64,000 nucleotides of DNA, taken from JBFHQE01 sp041592335. GTDB lineage: Bacteria; Pseudomonadota; Gammaproteobacteria; Thiohalobacterales; Thiohalobacteraceae. The stretch spans positions 124,001-188,000 of the forward strand of contig JBFHQE010000001.1 of assembly GCA_041592335.1 (NCBI GenBank), read 5' to 3'. Numbering within the stretch: position 1 is the stretch's first letter; each line of letters begins with the position of its first letter. Below are positions 41,390-49,418 of the stretch, piece after piece. The position numbers and the translations under genes were made by a program. Under the pieces are notes generated by a model. That model made no database searches. It worked only from the letters and a program-made list of their open reading frames with translations, and had not been told where the DNA came from.

Positions 41390-42487
41390 ATGAAACGTCG
41401 TGAATTTGTGCGCACAGCCGGTGCGGGAGCCGTTGCCGCCGGTGGGATGATGCTGGGGGCGCCCGCGGTCGCGGCGAAAAAGATCCGCTGGAAAATGGTG
41501 ACCACCTGGCCGAAGAATTTCCCCGGCCTTGGCACCGGTGCCAATTTTCTCGCCGACACAATTAACGAGTTGAGCGATGGTCGGCTGGAGGTCAAGGTTT
41601 ACGGTGCCGGTGAACTGGTGCCGGCATTTGAGATTTTTGACGCCGTGTCACGCGGCACGGCGCAAATGGGTCATGGCGCTGCTTATTACTGGAAAGGAAA
41701 ATCCGAGGCCGCGCAATTTTTTGCCGCCGTTCCCTTTGGCCTGACGGCACAGGAAATGAACAGCTGGCTTTACCACGGCGGAGGGCTGGAGCTCTGGCAG
41801 GAAGTTTACGCGCCTTTCAACCTCGAACCGGCTGCGATAGGTAACTCCGGGGTGCAGATGGCCGGCTGGTTTAACCGGGAGATCAACAGCGTAGAGGATC
41901 TCAAGGGACTGAAGATGCGAATCCCCGGCCTGGGTGGTGAAGTATTGAAACGTGCCGGAGGAACGCCGGTCAGTTTGCCTGGCGGGGAGATTTTCACCTC
42001 CTTAAGTTCCGGCGCCATCGATGCTACCGAGTGGGTGGGGCCCTATAACGACCTGGCCTTTGGTCTCTATAAAGCGGCGAAATATTATTATTATCCCGGC
42101 TGGCATGAGCCTGGTACCACGCTTGAAACTTTTATCAACAAGGATGCGCTGGCCGAGCTGCCGAAAGATTTGCAGCGTATCGTGATGGCGGCAACCAAGA
42201 TCGCCAACCAGGATATGCTGGCGGAATACACTGCGCGCAACAACGCTGCACTGCATACCCTGGTCAATGAACACAAGGTCGACCTGCGGCGCTTGCCGGA
42301 TACGGTTATGGCCAGGCTGAAACAGTTGTCCGATGAAGTGGTGGCCGAGATTGCTGAAAAAGACCCGCTATCGCAGAAAGTGTATACGTCATTTGTGAAA
42401 TTCCGCGATCAGGTAATGGCCTGGCACGATGTGTCAGAGCGCGCCTATCTGAATGCAAGGGCGCAATCCAGCAGCTATAGTTGTTAA
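41390..42487 (+). CDS. TRAP transporter substrate-binding protein with Tat signal
   Basis: The 365-residue protein begins K-R-R-E-F-V-R-T-A-G followed by a hydrophobic stretch ending A-V-A-A, a twin-arginine export signal. The mature part reads K-I-R-W-K-M-V-T-T-W-P-K-N-F-P-G-L, typical of DctP-type TRAP receptors, including those for alpha-keto acids and related organic acids; the ligand is unknown. A strong ribosome site (AGGGGGAG) supports this ATG over an upstream one. The matching small and large permease genes are not adjacent but lie about 4.4-6.3 kb downstream on the opposite strand. The 287-base upstream gap shows no gene. Confidence 0.92.
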   Translation: MKRREFVRTAGAGAVAAGGMMLGAPAVAAKKIRWKMVTTWPKNFPGLGTGANFLADTINELSDGRLEVKVYGAGELVPAFEIFDAVSRGTAQMGHGAAYYWKGKSEAAQFFAAVPFGLTAQEMNSWLYHGGGLELWQEVYAPFNLEPAAIGNSGVQMAGWFNREINSVEDLKGLKMRIPGLGGEVLKRAGGTPVSLPGGEIFTSLSSGAIDATEWVGPYNDLAFGLYKAAKYYYYPGWHEPGTTLETFINKDALAELPKDLQRIVMAATKIANQDMLAEYTARNNAALHTLVNEHKVDLRRLPDTVMARLKQLSDEVVAEIAEKDPLSQKVYTSFVKFRDQVMAWHDVSERAYLNARAQSSSYSC

Positions 42488-42536
42488 TCATGCCTTGTTA
42501 AAACGAGGCGTCTGGATAACCGGGATAGGACAACAG

Positions 42537-44021
42537 ATGTTCGAAGCGGTTGAACTGGGGCAATCCCTTGACAGGGATGAATATAAACAACGCATCGCTG
42601 CCTTGCGTACCGACTTGCTGCATCAGCAGTTAAAGCTGCGTGACGAAAAAGTTGCGACAGTAATTATCATTGCCGGTGTCGAAGGTGCCGGTAAGGGTGA
42701 AGTTGTCGATCAGTTGTATAACTGGCTGGATGCACGCGGCCTGGAAACACATATCTTCTGGGATATCACCGACGAAGAAAAGCAACGGCCATGGCTCTGG
42801 CGTTTCTGGCGACGTATGCCGGCGCGTGGCGAAATAGCGATCCAGTTCGGTGGCTGGTACTGGGATCCCATCTATCAACATGCCAAGGACGAAATCGATG
42901 ACGCGGCGCTGGAAGATGCCGGTCGGCGTATTCGCGATCTTGAGTTCATGCTGCAGCAGGATGGACTGCAGATCATCAAGCTCTGGTTTCATCTGTCCAA
43001 GGATAAACACAAGCAACGGATGAAGCGGCGTCGTGAAGTCATGTCGCATGTGCGTGATGGTGTTCAGCTGGCCAGGCCCGTCAAATATAAAAAGTTTTTG
43101 TGTTCGGCCGAACAGATGTTGCGCTATACCGATAGCAGCGAAAATCCCTGGATATTAATTGAAGCGGACGATGATCATTTTCGGGATGCGAGTGTGGCGC
43201 AAGCCATCAATAACAGTTTTTCGCGGCGGTTAAGCGAGCAGCGCGACCATGATCGTCGTTCGGAGTTACATGATCAGTCAATTAGAATCGAAGATCATGC
43301 CGTTACCGTGCTGGATGCCATCGACCTGGATCAAAGCCTGTCCGATAAAAAATACGATGAGCAGCTAAAACGCTATCAGAAAAGGCTGCATGCACTGGCC
43401 TGGCAGGCTTACGACGCCAGGCGCTCAGTCGTGATGGTGTTCGAGGGCTGGGATGCGGCGGGGAAAGGAGGCGCTATTCGGCGCTTGACCTCGGCAATGG
43501 ATGCGCGCGTCTATCGTGTGCGATCCATTGCGGCGCCAACGGAAGAAGAATTTTCACATCACTACTTGTGGCGATTCTGGCGTCACTTGCCCCGGGACGG
43601 TTACATGACGCTGTATGATCGTTCCTGGTATGGGCGGGTTCTGGTTGAACGCGTGGAAGGTTTTGCCGACCCGCACGAATGGCGGCGCGCCTATCATGAG
43701 ATCAATGATTTCGAGGAAGCACTGGTCAATCATGGCGCTATAGTCCTGAAGTTCTGGCTGCATATCGATCAGGAAATACAGCTCAAGCGGTTCAAGGATC
43801 GCAAGCGTGTGGCCTGGAAACAGTACAAGATTACTGAAGAAGACTGGCGTAACCGCGAGAAGTGGGATGCGTACAAGAAAGCCGTAAACACCATGGTAAC
43901 TCATACCAGCACGCATTTTGCGCCCTGGCATGTGATTGCCGCGAACGATAAACAGTTTGCGCGGGTAGAAGTCATCAAGACGGTCTGTGAGCAGCTGGAA
44001 GCGGCATTAGAGAGAAAATAG
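42537..44021 (+). CDS. pap: Polyphosphate:AMP phosphotransferase (two-domain PPK2)
   Basis: The 494-residue protein has two tandem PPK2 kinase domains, as in class II enzymes that make ADP from AMP with polyphosphate. The first Walker A is G-V-E-G-A-G-K-G at residues 47-54 and the second G-W-D-A-A-G-K-G-G near residue 304. The W-R-F-W-R-R-M-P and W-R-F-W-R-H-L-P segments occur once in each domain, as does the Y-D-R-S-W-Y-G-R-V-L region in the second. ATG with upstream TAGGA was chosen; a longer in-frame start is unlikely. It lies 49 bases after the TRAP receptor gene. Confidence 0.92.
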   Translation: MFEAVELGQSLDRDEYKQRIAALRTDLLHQQLKLRDEKVATVIIIAGVEGAGKGEVVDQLYNWLDARGLETHIFWDITDEEKQRPWLWRFWRRMPARGEIAIQFGGWYWDPIYQHAKDEIDDAALEDAGRRIRDLEFMLQQDGLQIIKLWFHLSKDKHKQRMKRRREVMSHVRDGVQLARPVKYKKFLCSAEQMLRYTDSSENPWILIEADDDHFRDASVAQAINNSFSRRLSEQRDHDRRSELHDQSIRIEDHAVTVLDAIDLDQSLSDKKYDEQLKRYQKRLHALAWQAYDARRSVVMVFEGWDAAGKGGAIRRLTSAMDARVYRVRSIAAPTEEEFSHHYLWRFWRHLPRDGYMTLYDRSWYGRVLVERVEGFADPHEWRRAYHEINDFEEALVNHGAIVLKFWLHIDQEIQLKRFKDRKRVAWKQYKITEEDWRNREKWDAYKKAVNTMVTHTSTHFAPWHVIAANDKQFARVEVIKTVCEQLEAALERK

Positions 44022-44025
44022 GTTT

Positions 44026-44051
44026 GTCATTCCCGCGAAGGCGGTAATCCA
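44026..44051. repeat. Short ATTCCCGC/GCGGTAAT palindromic repeat
   Basis: GTCATTCCCGCGAAGGCGGT followed by AATCC is an imperfect palindrome that resembles small interspersed repeats (ATTCCC-N8-GGGAAT type) found in several proteobacteria, including Neisseria dRS3. Only one copy was noticed in this window. Confidence 0.5.
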
Positions 44052-44086
44052 GGGGTGTTGGTTTTTGTGACTTAAGATGATAAAGC

Positions 44087-44497
44087 ATGAATAACTTCAA
44101 ACTTGATTCGCGCCTCGTCAGCGACTGTCATCAGTTACTGGAAACGGATGACTTTATTTTGTTGCTGATGAATAACGCGCTCGTTCCCTGGTTTATTCTT
44201 GTTCCCAAGACGGATCAGGTTGAGTTGATCGATGTGCCGGATGAATTACGGCATCGCACCATGGCATATGTGCATCGGCTGGCGGATTTTGTGCGTGACA
44301 ATTTCGAGATTGATAAATTGAATATTGCCGCGATTGGCAATGTCGTAAAGCAATTGCATATTCATGTTGTCGGCAGGCGTGAAGGGGATTATTGCTGGCC
44401 GGGAGTCGTGTGGGGAGCTAGCGGCAAAGAGCCTTACGATGCTGGTGAAGTTGATCGTATCAGAAAGTCGATCCATTCCATTGATGACTGGCGATAG
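44087..44497 (+). CDS. HIT-family nucleotide hydrolase/transferase
   Basis: The 136-residue protein has the histidine-triad-like motif Q-L-H-I-H-V-V-G-R near residues 88-96, with Q in place of the first histidine as in many family members, plus the upstream W-F-I-L-V-P-K strand. HIT proteins hydrolyse dinucleoside polyphosphates, AMP-amines or similar. Gene position after a polyphosphate:AMP phosphotransferase is suggestive of nucleotide metabolism, but co-function is not shown. Confidence 0.9.
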   Translation: MNNFKLDSRLVSDCHQLLETDDFILLLMNNALVPWFILVPKTDQVELIDVPDELRHRTMAYVHRLADFVRDNFEIDKLNIAAIGNVVKQLHIHVVGRREGDYCWPGVVWGASGKEPYDAGEVDRIRKSIHSIDDWR

Positions 44498-44537
44498 TCA
44501 TTCTAGCATTCACTTACCTTTGAAATGAAACGTGTCT

Positions 44538-44726
44538 ATGCAAGCTGACAGCCTGATTGGAAAAGTGGTTAGCATTTCAGGCATGGCAATCGAGATACTG
44601 TCTGACGAGGGTGAAAGATGGCGGTGTCGTAACCTGACGACAAAAGCAACGCTCCATTTAGAAAAAACAATAATTGAAAACGCGATTAAACTTGGAAAAG
44701 CAGAAATCTTAAACGTTACCGAATAA
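44538..44726 (+). CDS. Small protein of unknown function (62 residues)
   Basis: This 62-residue protein has no recognised domain. It reads Q-A-D-S-L-I-G-K-V-V-S-I-S-G-M-A-I-E-I-L-S-D-E-G-E, like a small beta barrel, then a helix rich in lysine. A GTG two codons upstream is an alternative start. It lies between the HIT gene and tag with short gaps. Its reality rests on codon pattern and context only. Confidence 0.55.
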   Translation: MQADSLIGKVVSISGMAIEILSDEGERWRCRNLTTKATLHLEKTIIENAIKLGKAEILNVTE

Positions 44727-44750
44727 TCAGTTTCTCAGTGGGAAATTTTT

Positions 44751-45359
44751 ATGAGCGCAACAGTAAAAGGCCCGGACGGAAAACCCCGCTGCCAATGGTG
44801 CAGCGCTGCGCCTGAGTTCTTTGACTATCACGACAAGGAATGGGGCTACCCCGTTGATGATGACCAGCGTTTGTTCGAGAAGTTATGTCTGGAAGGTTTT
44901 CAGTCGGGCTTAAGCTGGCGCACCATTTTAGCCAAGCGCGAAAATTTCCGCGCCGCATTTCATCACTTCGACTTCAACAGGGTCGCGCGTTTCACGCAAC
45001 GTGATGTCACGCGTTTGTTGAAGAACGAAGGTATCGTACGGCATCGCGGCAAGATCGAGGCCGTTATCAATAATGCCAAACGCGCACAGGAGATGGTGAA
45101 GCAGGAAGGCTCTCTCGCCGCTTTCTTCTGGCAATACGAACCCGACGCGGGGACATTGCCGGCACCGCAAACAGCTTCGACATCGCCCGAGTCCATTGCG
45201 CTTTCCAAGGCGCTCAAGAAGCTGGGCTGGAAGTTTGTCGGACCAACAACCGTTTATGCCTTCATGCAGGCCATGGGTCTGATCAATGACCATGTCGATG
45301 GCTGTGTTTTTCGGGCAAAAGTCACCAGCGCGCGTAAGCGTTTCAGGCCGCCACGCTAG
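44751..45359 (+). CDS. tag: DNA-3-methyladenine glycosylase I
   Basis: Tag removes 3-methyladenine from alkylated DNA. The 202-residue protein has the N-terminal R-C-Q-W-C zinc-site cysteines, the Y-H-D-K-E-W-G-Y-P-V segment, the catalytic-pocket L-E-G-F-Q-S-G-L-S-W and the C-terminal G-P-T-T-V-Y-A-F-M-Q-A-M-G-L-I-N-D-H. Length is a little over E. coli Tag (187). It ends convergently with the VPLPA-CTERM gene, 66 bases away. Confidence 0.95.
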   Translation: MSATVKGPDGKPRCQWCSAAPEFFDYHDKEWGYPVDDDQRLFEKLCLEGFQSGLSWRTILAKRENFRAAFHHFDFNRVARFTQRDVTRLLKNEGIVRHRGKIEAVINNAKRAQEMVKQEGSLAAFFWQYEPDAGTLPAPQTASTSPESIALSKALKKLGWKFVGPTTVYAFMQAMGLINDHVDGCVFRAKVTSARKRFRPPR

Positions 45360-45425
45360 TAGTTGATGCCGTTAACCCACATCACAGTCCTGATGCTTCC
45401 TTCCCTGGAAGAGGTTATCGGGTAT

Positions 45426-45956
45426 TTAGCTAGCAACGGGTACCGCGTTTGGCATCGGCGAAAAATTCCGTCTTCTCGCAACGGCAGTCATACCCAGTAA
45501 GCCGGAACCAAACAACCATACTGAAGCCGGTACCGGCACAGGCGATGATTCTTCTTCGGCGATATCGAGCACCAATTCATTCACCAACCCGCTCCAGGAA
45601 AGTGAGCATCTGTTAAGTTCATTACAGACGATGCTGGTTGGGGCTAACCATTCGGTGCCATCATATGCAGCGATTAGAAATGCCGAAGAGCCCGTTAGCG
45701 TAAAGGATCCGCCCGTATAGCTGGTTAGTTCATAATCAGGATCGAGAAATGTAAAAGAAACGTTGTCATCGGTACTTATACTTAAATAGCCACCTTCGAA
45801 GCTTGTATCTTCATTATCAAAAATCCCCAGCAGTGCGTTTTCGTCACCGAAAAAATAGAGAAAATCGACGCTGCCATCGGTAGGAATAAAAGCAGCATTG
45901 GCGGTGGGCAGGTATAGCGTTGAGGAAAGTAATGCAGCAGAAATAAAAGTTTTCAT
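45426..45956 (-). CDS. Exported VPLPA-CTERM-type surface protein
   Basis: The 176-residue protein has a signal peptide (K-T-F-I-S-A-A-L-L-S-S-T-L-Y-L with A-N-A before residue 22) and a beta-rich body. Its C-terminal tripartite sorting signal is V-P-V-P-A-S-V-W-L-F-G-S-G-L-L-G-M followed by A-R-R-R. This matches VPLPA/PEP-CTERM proteins, which are processed by exosortases and tied to exopolysaccharide and biofilm formation. A tail of about 13 residues follows the basic cluster, longer than usual. The body is rich in Asp, Ser and Phe, with no catalytic motif. The start was set at the ATG with GGGAG upstream. It needs an exosortase elsewhere in the genome. Confidence 0.88.
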   Translation of the reverse strand: MKTFISAALLSSTLYLPTANAAFIPTDGSVDFLYFFGDENALLGIFDNEDTSFEGGYLSISTDDNVSFTFLDPDYELTSYTGGSFTLTGSSAFLIAAYDGTEWLAPTSIVCNELNRCSLSWSGLVNELVLDIAEEESSPVPVPASVWLFGSGLLGMTAVARRRNFSPMPNAVPVAS

Positions 45957-46116
45957 GGTGATACTCCCTGTTTTGTTATTCGAGTAAGTGAAGGGCAATC
46001 AACATGCCAAGTAATTAACCAGTTGAATTCAATGATTAAGTTGGGTCAGGGATAAATATTAATGGGCGCTAATATGCGCTTAGATTGTGCATCGGCACAA
46101 AAGCGAGGCAGGCCGG

Positions 46117-46875
46117 TTATTCCTGCATGTCACCCGCAGCGCCGGGTTGGCCAAATAGATAGCCCTGCAGGTAATCAACGCCGATGTCGTTACAGATAGC
46201 GGCTTGTCGTTCAGTTTCAATCCCGACCACGGCCGTCGATTTCCCCAGTTGCCGTGCAATATCGACCACGCCTTTGGCAATGATGCGTGATGTTCCATCC
46301 CGTTCCATTTCCAGCAGGAAACTACGTTCAAACTTGATCAGTTCAAATGGAAACTGACGCAACAGGTTGATGGAAGAAACGCCGCGGCCAAAATCATCGA
46401 GTGCAAGTTTGACCCCGGCGCTATGCAAGGCAGTTAATTTGTCGAGTATATGCTGGCTGGTCGACAGCGCGGCCTGCGGGAATTCCAGCCGCAAGGATTG
46501 AGGCTTGATACCATGTTTTTTTATTGCCTTGAACACTACATCGGGAAAGCTGTCATCGCGCAGCTGCTTGGCCGCAATGTTCACCGACACGGTGCGTATA
46601 TGCCGACCAATCAGGTTCCAGCGTTTTGCCTGTTGGCAGGCGCTATCGAGAATTTTTTTGCCCATAAGCACGATCAGTCCCGATTCCTCCGCGAGCGGCA
46701 GGAACTCACCGGGAGATACCAGTTTTTCGGTAAGTGGATCATACCAGCGCACCAGGGCCTCGAATCCGGCCAGGTGGCGATGCGCGCTGTCCACGATGGG
46801 CTGGTAATGCAGAAGTATTTCGTCGTTATCCACCGCGCTTGTCAGGCGCTGGAAAATTTCGAGATGGGTCGACAT
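46117..46875 (-). CDS. Stand-alone EAL domain protein with altered active site
   Basis: A 252-residue EAL domain with intact E-A-L (residues 39-41), S-V-N-I-A-A, L-A-L-D-D-F-G and the lysine in E-L-I-K-F. Two positions depart from active phosphodiesterases: the usual L-E-I-T-E-S reads L-E-F-P-Q-A, and the glutamate of A-E-G-V-E is valine (A-V-V-G-I-E-T). It may bind c-di-GMP or have weak or no hydrolytic activity. It has no membrane or sensory domain. It is 54 bases downstream of the TRAP large permease gene on the same strand. Confidence 0.88.
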   Translation of the reverse strand: MSTHLEIFQRLTSAVDNDEILLHYQPIVDSAHRHLAGFEALVRWYDPLTEKLVSPGEFLPLAEESGLIVLMGKKILDSACQQAKRWNLIGRHIRTVSVNIAAKQLRDDSFPDVVFKAIKKHGIKPQSLRLEFPQAALSTSQHILDKLTALHSAGVKLALDDFGRGVSSINLLRQFPFELIKFERSFLLEMERDGTSRIIAKGVVDIARQLGKSTAVVGIETERQAAICNDIGVDYLQGYLFGQPGAAGDMQE

Positions 46876-46929
46876 GGTTACCCCGGTATAAAATCGGCAA
46901 CCATTTTAACGGCCAGAATGCGCGTCTTT

Positions 46930-48315
46930 TTAAGGATAAATGATGCTCGGCAACCAGGTGGCCATGCCCGGCCACCAGGCGAGAAGACCCAGCAATAGCA
47001 ATTGTATGAGAATGAACGGAATGACGCCGCGATAGATGTGGCCGGTAGTGACCTGCGGTGGCGCGACGCCGCGCAGGTAGAACAGTGCAAACCCGAACGG
47101 CGGAGTAAGAAAAGAGGTCTGCAGGTTGAGCGCGATCATGATACCGAGCCACACAGGGTCAAGTCCCATGGCAAGCAACACGGGTCCGACGATCGGCACC
47201 ACCACGAAAGTGATCTCGATAAAGTCCAGCACAAAGCCGAGCAGGAACATCAGCAGCATGACTGCGAGCATGGCGCCAACTTTGCCACCCGGCAGGTCTG
47301 TCAGTAGTTCCTCGACCAGTTCATCGCCGCCAAAGCCGCGAAACACCAGCGAGAAAATGGAGGCACCGATCAGGATCATGAACACCATGCTGGTGACCTG
47401 GGTGGTACTGCGCACCACGTCCTTGAGAATGGGCAGGTTGAGCTGGCCGTGACTGATGGCCAGCAGCATGGCGCCCACGGCACCCACCGCAGCCGCCTCG
47501 GTTGGCGTGGCCAATCCACCCATAATGGAACCGAGCACGGCAAAAATCAGCAGTAATGGAGGTAGTAGCACCTTGATGACACGGGGTATCAGGGTGGTTT
47601 TATCCACGTCATTACTGGACATGGCCGGCATGGTTTCCGGTCTGAGCCAGGCAAGTAGCACGATATAAAGAATATACAATCCGACCAGCACCAGGCCGGG
47701 AATCAGCGCGCCCGAAAACAGGTCGCCGACGGAGACGGTTTCCGGTGCAAAAATGCCCATGTCGAGTTGCGCCTGTTGATACGCCGAAGACAGTACGTCG
47801 CCAAGCAACACCAGAATGATCGACGGCGGGATGATCTGTCCCAAAGTGCCAGATGCGCAGATCGTGCCCGTGGCGATACTGGGTAAATAGCCGCGTTTCA
47901 GCATGGTGGGCAGTGACAGCAAACCCATGGTCACCACGGTCGCGCCCACAATCCCGGTCGAGGCCGCCAGCAGCATGCCAACGATGGTTACTGATATGCC
48001 CAGCCCGCCGCGCAGTGAGCCGAACAGGCTTGCCATGGTGTCGAGCAGGCTCTCGGCAACCTTGGAGCGCTCCAGCATGACGCCCATGAACACAAACAGG
48101 GGCACGGCAATCAGGGTGGTATTGGTCATGATGCCGTACAGGCGGTTGGGCAGGGCTTCCAGAAAGGCGGGATCAAAAATACCCAGTTCATAACCCAGCA
48201 AGGCAAAACCCAGCGCGGTTCCGGCAAGCGTGAAGGCGACCGGATAGCCCAGCAACAATACCAGGCACACGGCGGCGAACATGATCAGCGGCATCCAGGT
48301 TTCGAGGAACTCCAT
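46930..48315 (-). CDS. TRAP transporter large permease subunit (DctM-type)
   Basis: The 461-residue protein is the ion-coupled channel subunit of a tripartite TRAP transporter. It has at least 12 hydrophobic helices, the family's L-P-T-M-L-K-R-G-Y and A-S-G-T-L-G-Q-I-I-P-P-S-I segments, and P-T-E-A-A-A-V-G-A. It belongs to the longer form (about 460 residues) rather than the 425-residue C4-dicarboxylate form. Its start overlaps the small-subunit stop by one base, so translation is coupled. The substrate is unknown. Confidence 0.94.
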   Translation of the reverse strand: MEFLETWMPLIMFAAVCLVLLLGYPVAFTLAGTALGFALLGYELGIFDPAFLEALPNRLYGIMTNTTLIAVPLFVFMGVMLERSKVAESLLDTMASLFGSLRGGLGISVTIVGMLLAASTGIVGATVVTMGLLSLPTMLKRGYLPSIATGTICASGTLGQIIPPSIILVLLGDVLSSAYQQAQLDMGIFAPETVSVGDLFSGALIPGLVLVGLYILYIVLLAWLRPETMPAMSSNDVDKTTLIPRVIKVLLPPLLLIFAVLGSIMGGLATPTEAAAVGAVGAMLLAISHGQLNLPILKDVVRSTTQVTSMVFMILIGASIFSLVFRGFGGDELVEELLTDLPGGKVGAMLAVMLLMFLLGFVLDFIEITFVVVPIVGPVLLAMGLDPVWLGIMIALNLQTSFLTPPFGFALFYLRGVAPPQVTTGHIYRGVIPFILIQLLLLGLLAWWPGMATWLPSIIYP

Positions 48316-48836
48316 CAGTGAGTATCCCTGGAAAAGAGAATACCGAGCTGGCGCAGCATGTCGGCGATGCCCTGGATAATGAGCAATCCCGCCATGACTA
48401 GCATGCTGGCCTTCAACAGATAGACGGCCGGGATGCCTCCGGCTTCGGGTGAGCCTTCTTTCAGTTCCCAGGAAACCGCCACGTACTCCCAGCTGATCCA
48501 GAAGATAAAACCGGCAACGGGCAGTAGTAGTAACAAGCCACCGAATAGATCAACCAGCGCGCGGGTTTTGGGGGAGAAGCTCTGATAGAAGATGTCGACG
48601 CGCACATGGCCCTGTTGTTTGAAGGTGTAGGCCGCGCCCAGCAAAAACACCAGGGCATGTTGATAGGTGACGGATTCCTGAAGCGCGATCCAGCCGAGAT
48701 CGAAGGCATAGCGCAACACGACGATCAGAAAGGTGACCAGTACCATGGTCAGGGTGAGCCAGGCGATCAGTCGCCCCGTCCATTCGCTGATGGCGTCGAG
48801 TTTGTCGGCGAGTTGCGTGGGAAGGGGGGCGCTCAT
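48315..48836 (-). CDS. TRAP transporter small permease subunit (DctQ-type)
   Basis: The 173-residue protein has four hydrophobic helices and the family segment V-L-R-Y-A-F-D-L-G-W-I-A-L-Q-E with Q-Q-G-H-V-R-V-D-I-F, typical of the DctQ subunit that joins receptor and large permease. It is directly upstream of the large subunit. The receptor gene on the opposite strand 5.8 kb away is the only TRAP receptor in the window, so all three may form one transporter. Confidence 0.93.
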   Translation of the reverse strand: MSAPLPTQLADKLDAISEWTGRLIAWLTLTMVLVTFLIVVLRYAFDLGWIALQESVTYQHALVFLLGAAYTFKQQGHVRVDIFYQSFSPKTRALVDLFGGLLLLLPVAGFIFWISWEYVAVSWELKEGSPEAGGIPAVYLLKASMLVMAGLLIIQGIADMLRQLGILFSRDTH

Positions 48837-48884
48837 GGGGTCGGCATTATACCGAAGAGAAAAGCTGCGTCATTGTAGAGGGGG

Positions 48885-48935
48885 TGTAGGAGCGGCCTTG
48901 GCCGCGAATGGTTCGCGAGCAAGCTCGCTCCTACA
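48885..48935. repeat. REP-like palindrome, copy 3 (between DctQ and DUF2782 genes)
   Basis: A 51-base palindrome with arms TGTAGGAGCGGCCTTGGCCG and AAGCTCGCTCCTACA around GCGAAtggTTCGC. It shares the outer TGTAGGAGCGG/CGCTCCTACA ends and central GCGAA/TTCGC with copies 1 and 2, but its halves are arranged differently, as expected of mosaic REP pairs. Confidence 0.87.
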
Positions 48936-48945
48936 ATGAGTTAAC

Positions 48946-49272
48946 CTACCAGCGAAAAATCACCCAGGACGGTACCAGAATCTTCGGGTCAAGCTCGTTG
49001 CTCTGGGTGTCGAGATTGCCATCGCCATCCGCATCGACCAGGTAGTAAGGCACACCCTTTGCCGGGATTACCTTCACCATGTAACGCTGGCCATTGATGC
49101 TGTATTCCTCAATGGTGCGGTCATCCTGCTGGATGATCGTGACTTCCGGCTCGATGGTTTCATCCGGCACACCGGACGGCAATGGCGGTGGCACGATGAC
49201 GGATTCCGCCGGTTCCTGCGCCTGGGCGACGGCGGTGAACAGCAGACTGAAGATGAAAGGGGCATAGCGCAT
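48946..49272 (-). CDS. DUF2782 exported protein
   Basis: The 108-residue protein has a signal peptide (M-R-Y-A-P-F-I-F-S-L-L-F ending A-Q-A-Q) and a small beta-rich mature domain with Y-M-V-K-V-I-P-A-K-G-V-P-Y-Y-L-V-D and D-A-D-G-D-G-N-L-D. Such DUF2782 proteins are often encoded next to polA in gammaproteobacteria and have no known function. The ATG after GGATT was chosen; the frame is open for 47 codons upstream with no ribosome site. Confidence 0.85.
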   Translation of the reverse strand: MRYAPFIFSLLFTAVAQAQEPAESVIVPPPLPSGVPDETIEPEVTIIQQDDRTIEEYSINGQRYMVKVIPAKGVPYYLVDADGDGNLDTQSNELDPKILVPSWVIFRW

Positions 49273-49418
49273 GATGAATCCTTTTACCGATGGTTTTGTC
49301 GTTATTATGGCCCGAAAAGCGCGCGGCGTCATGGTCGTGTGATCAGACACGGTTAGTTTGTTCCTCGCTCCAAAAGATTCTGAGTCGCTCGAAAAACACC
49401 CGTGCCTGATCAAGGGGA

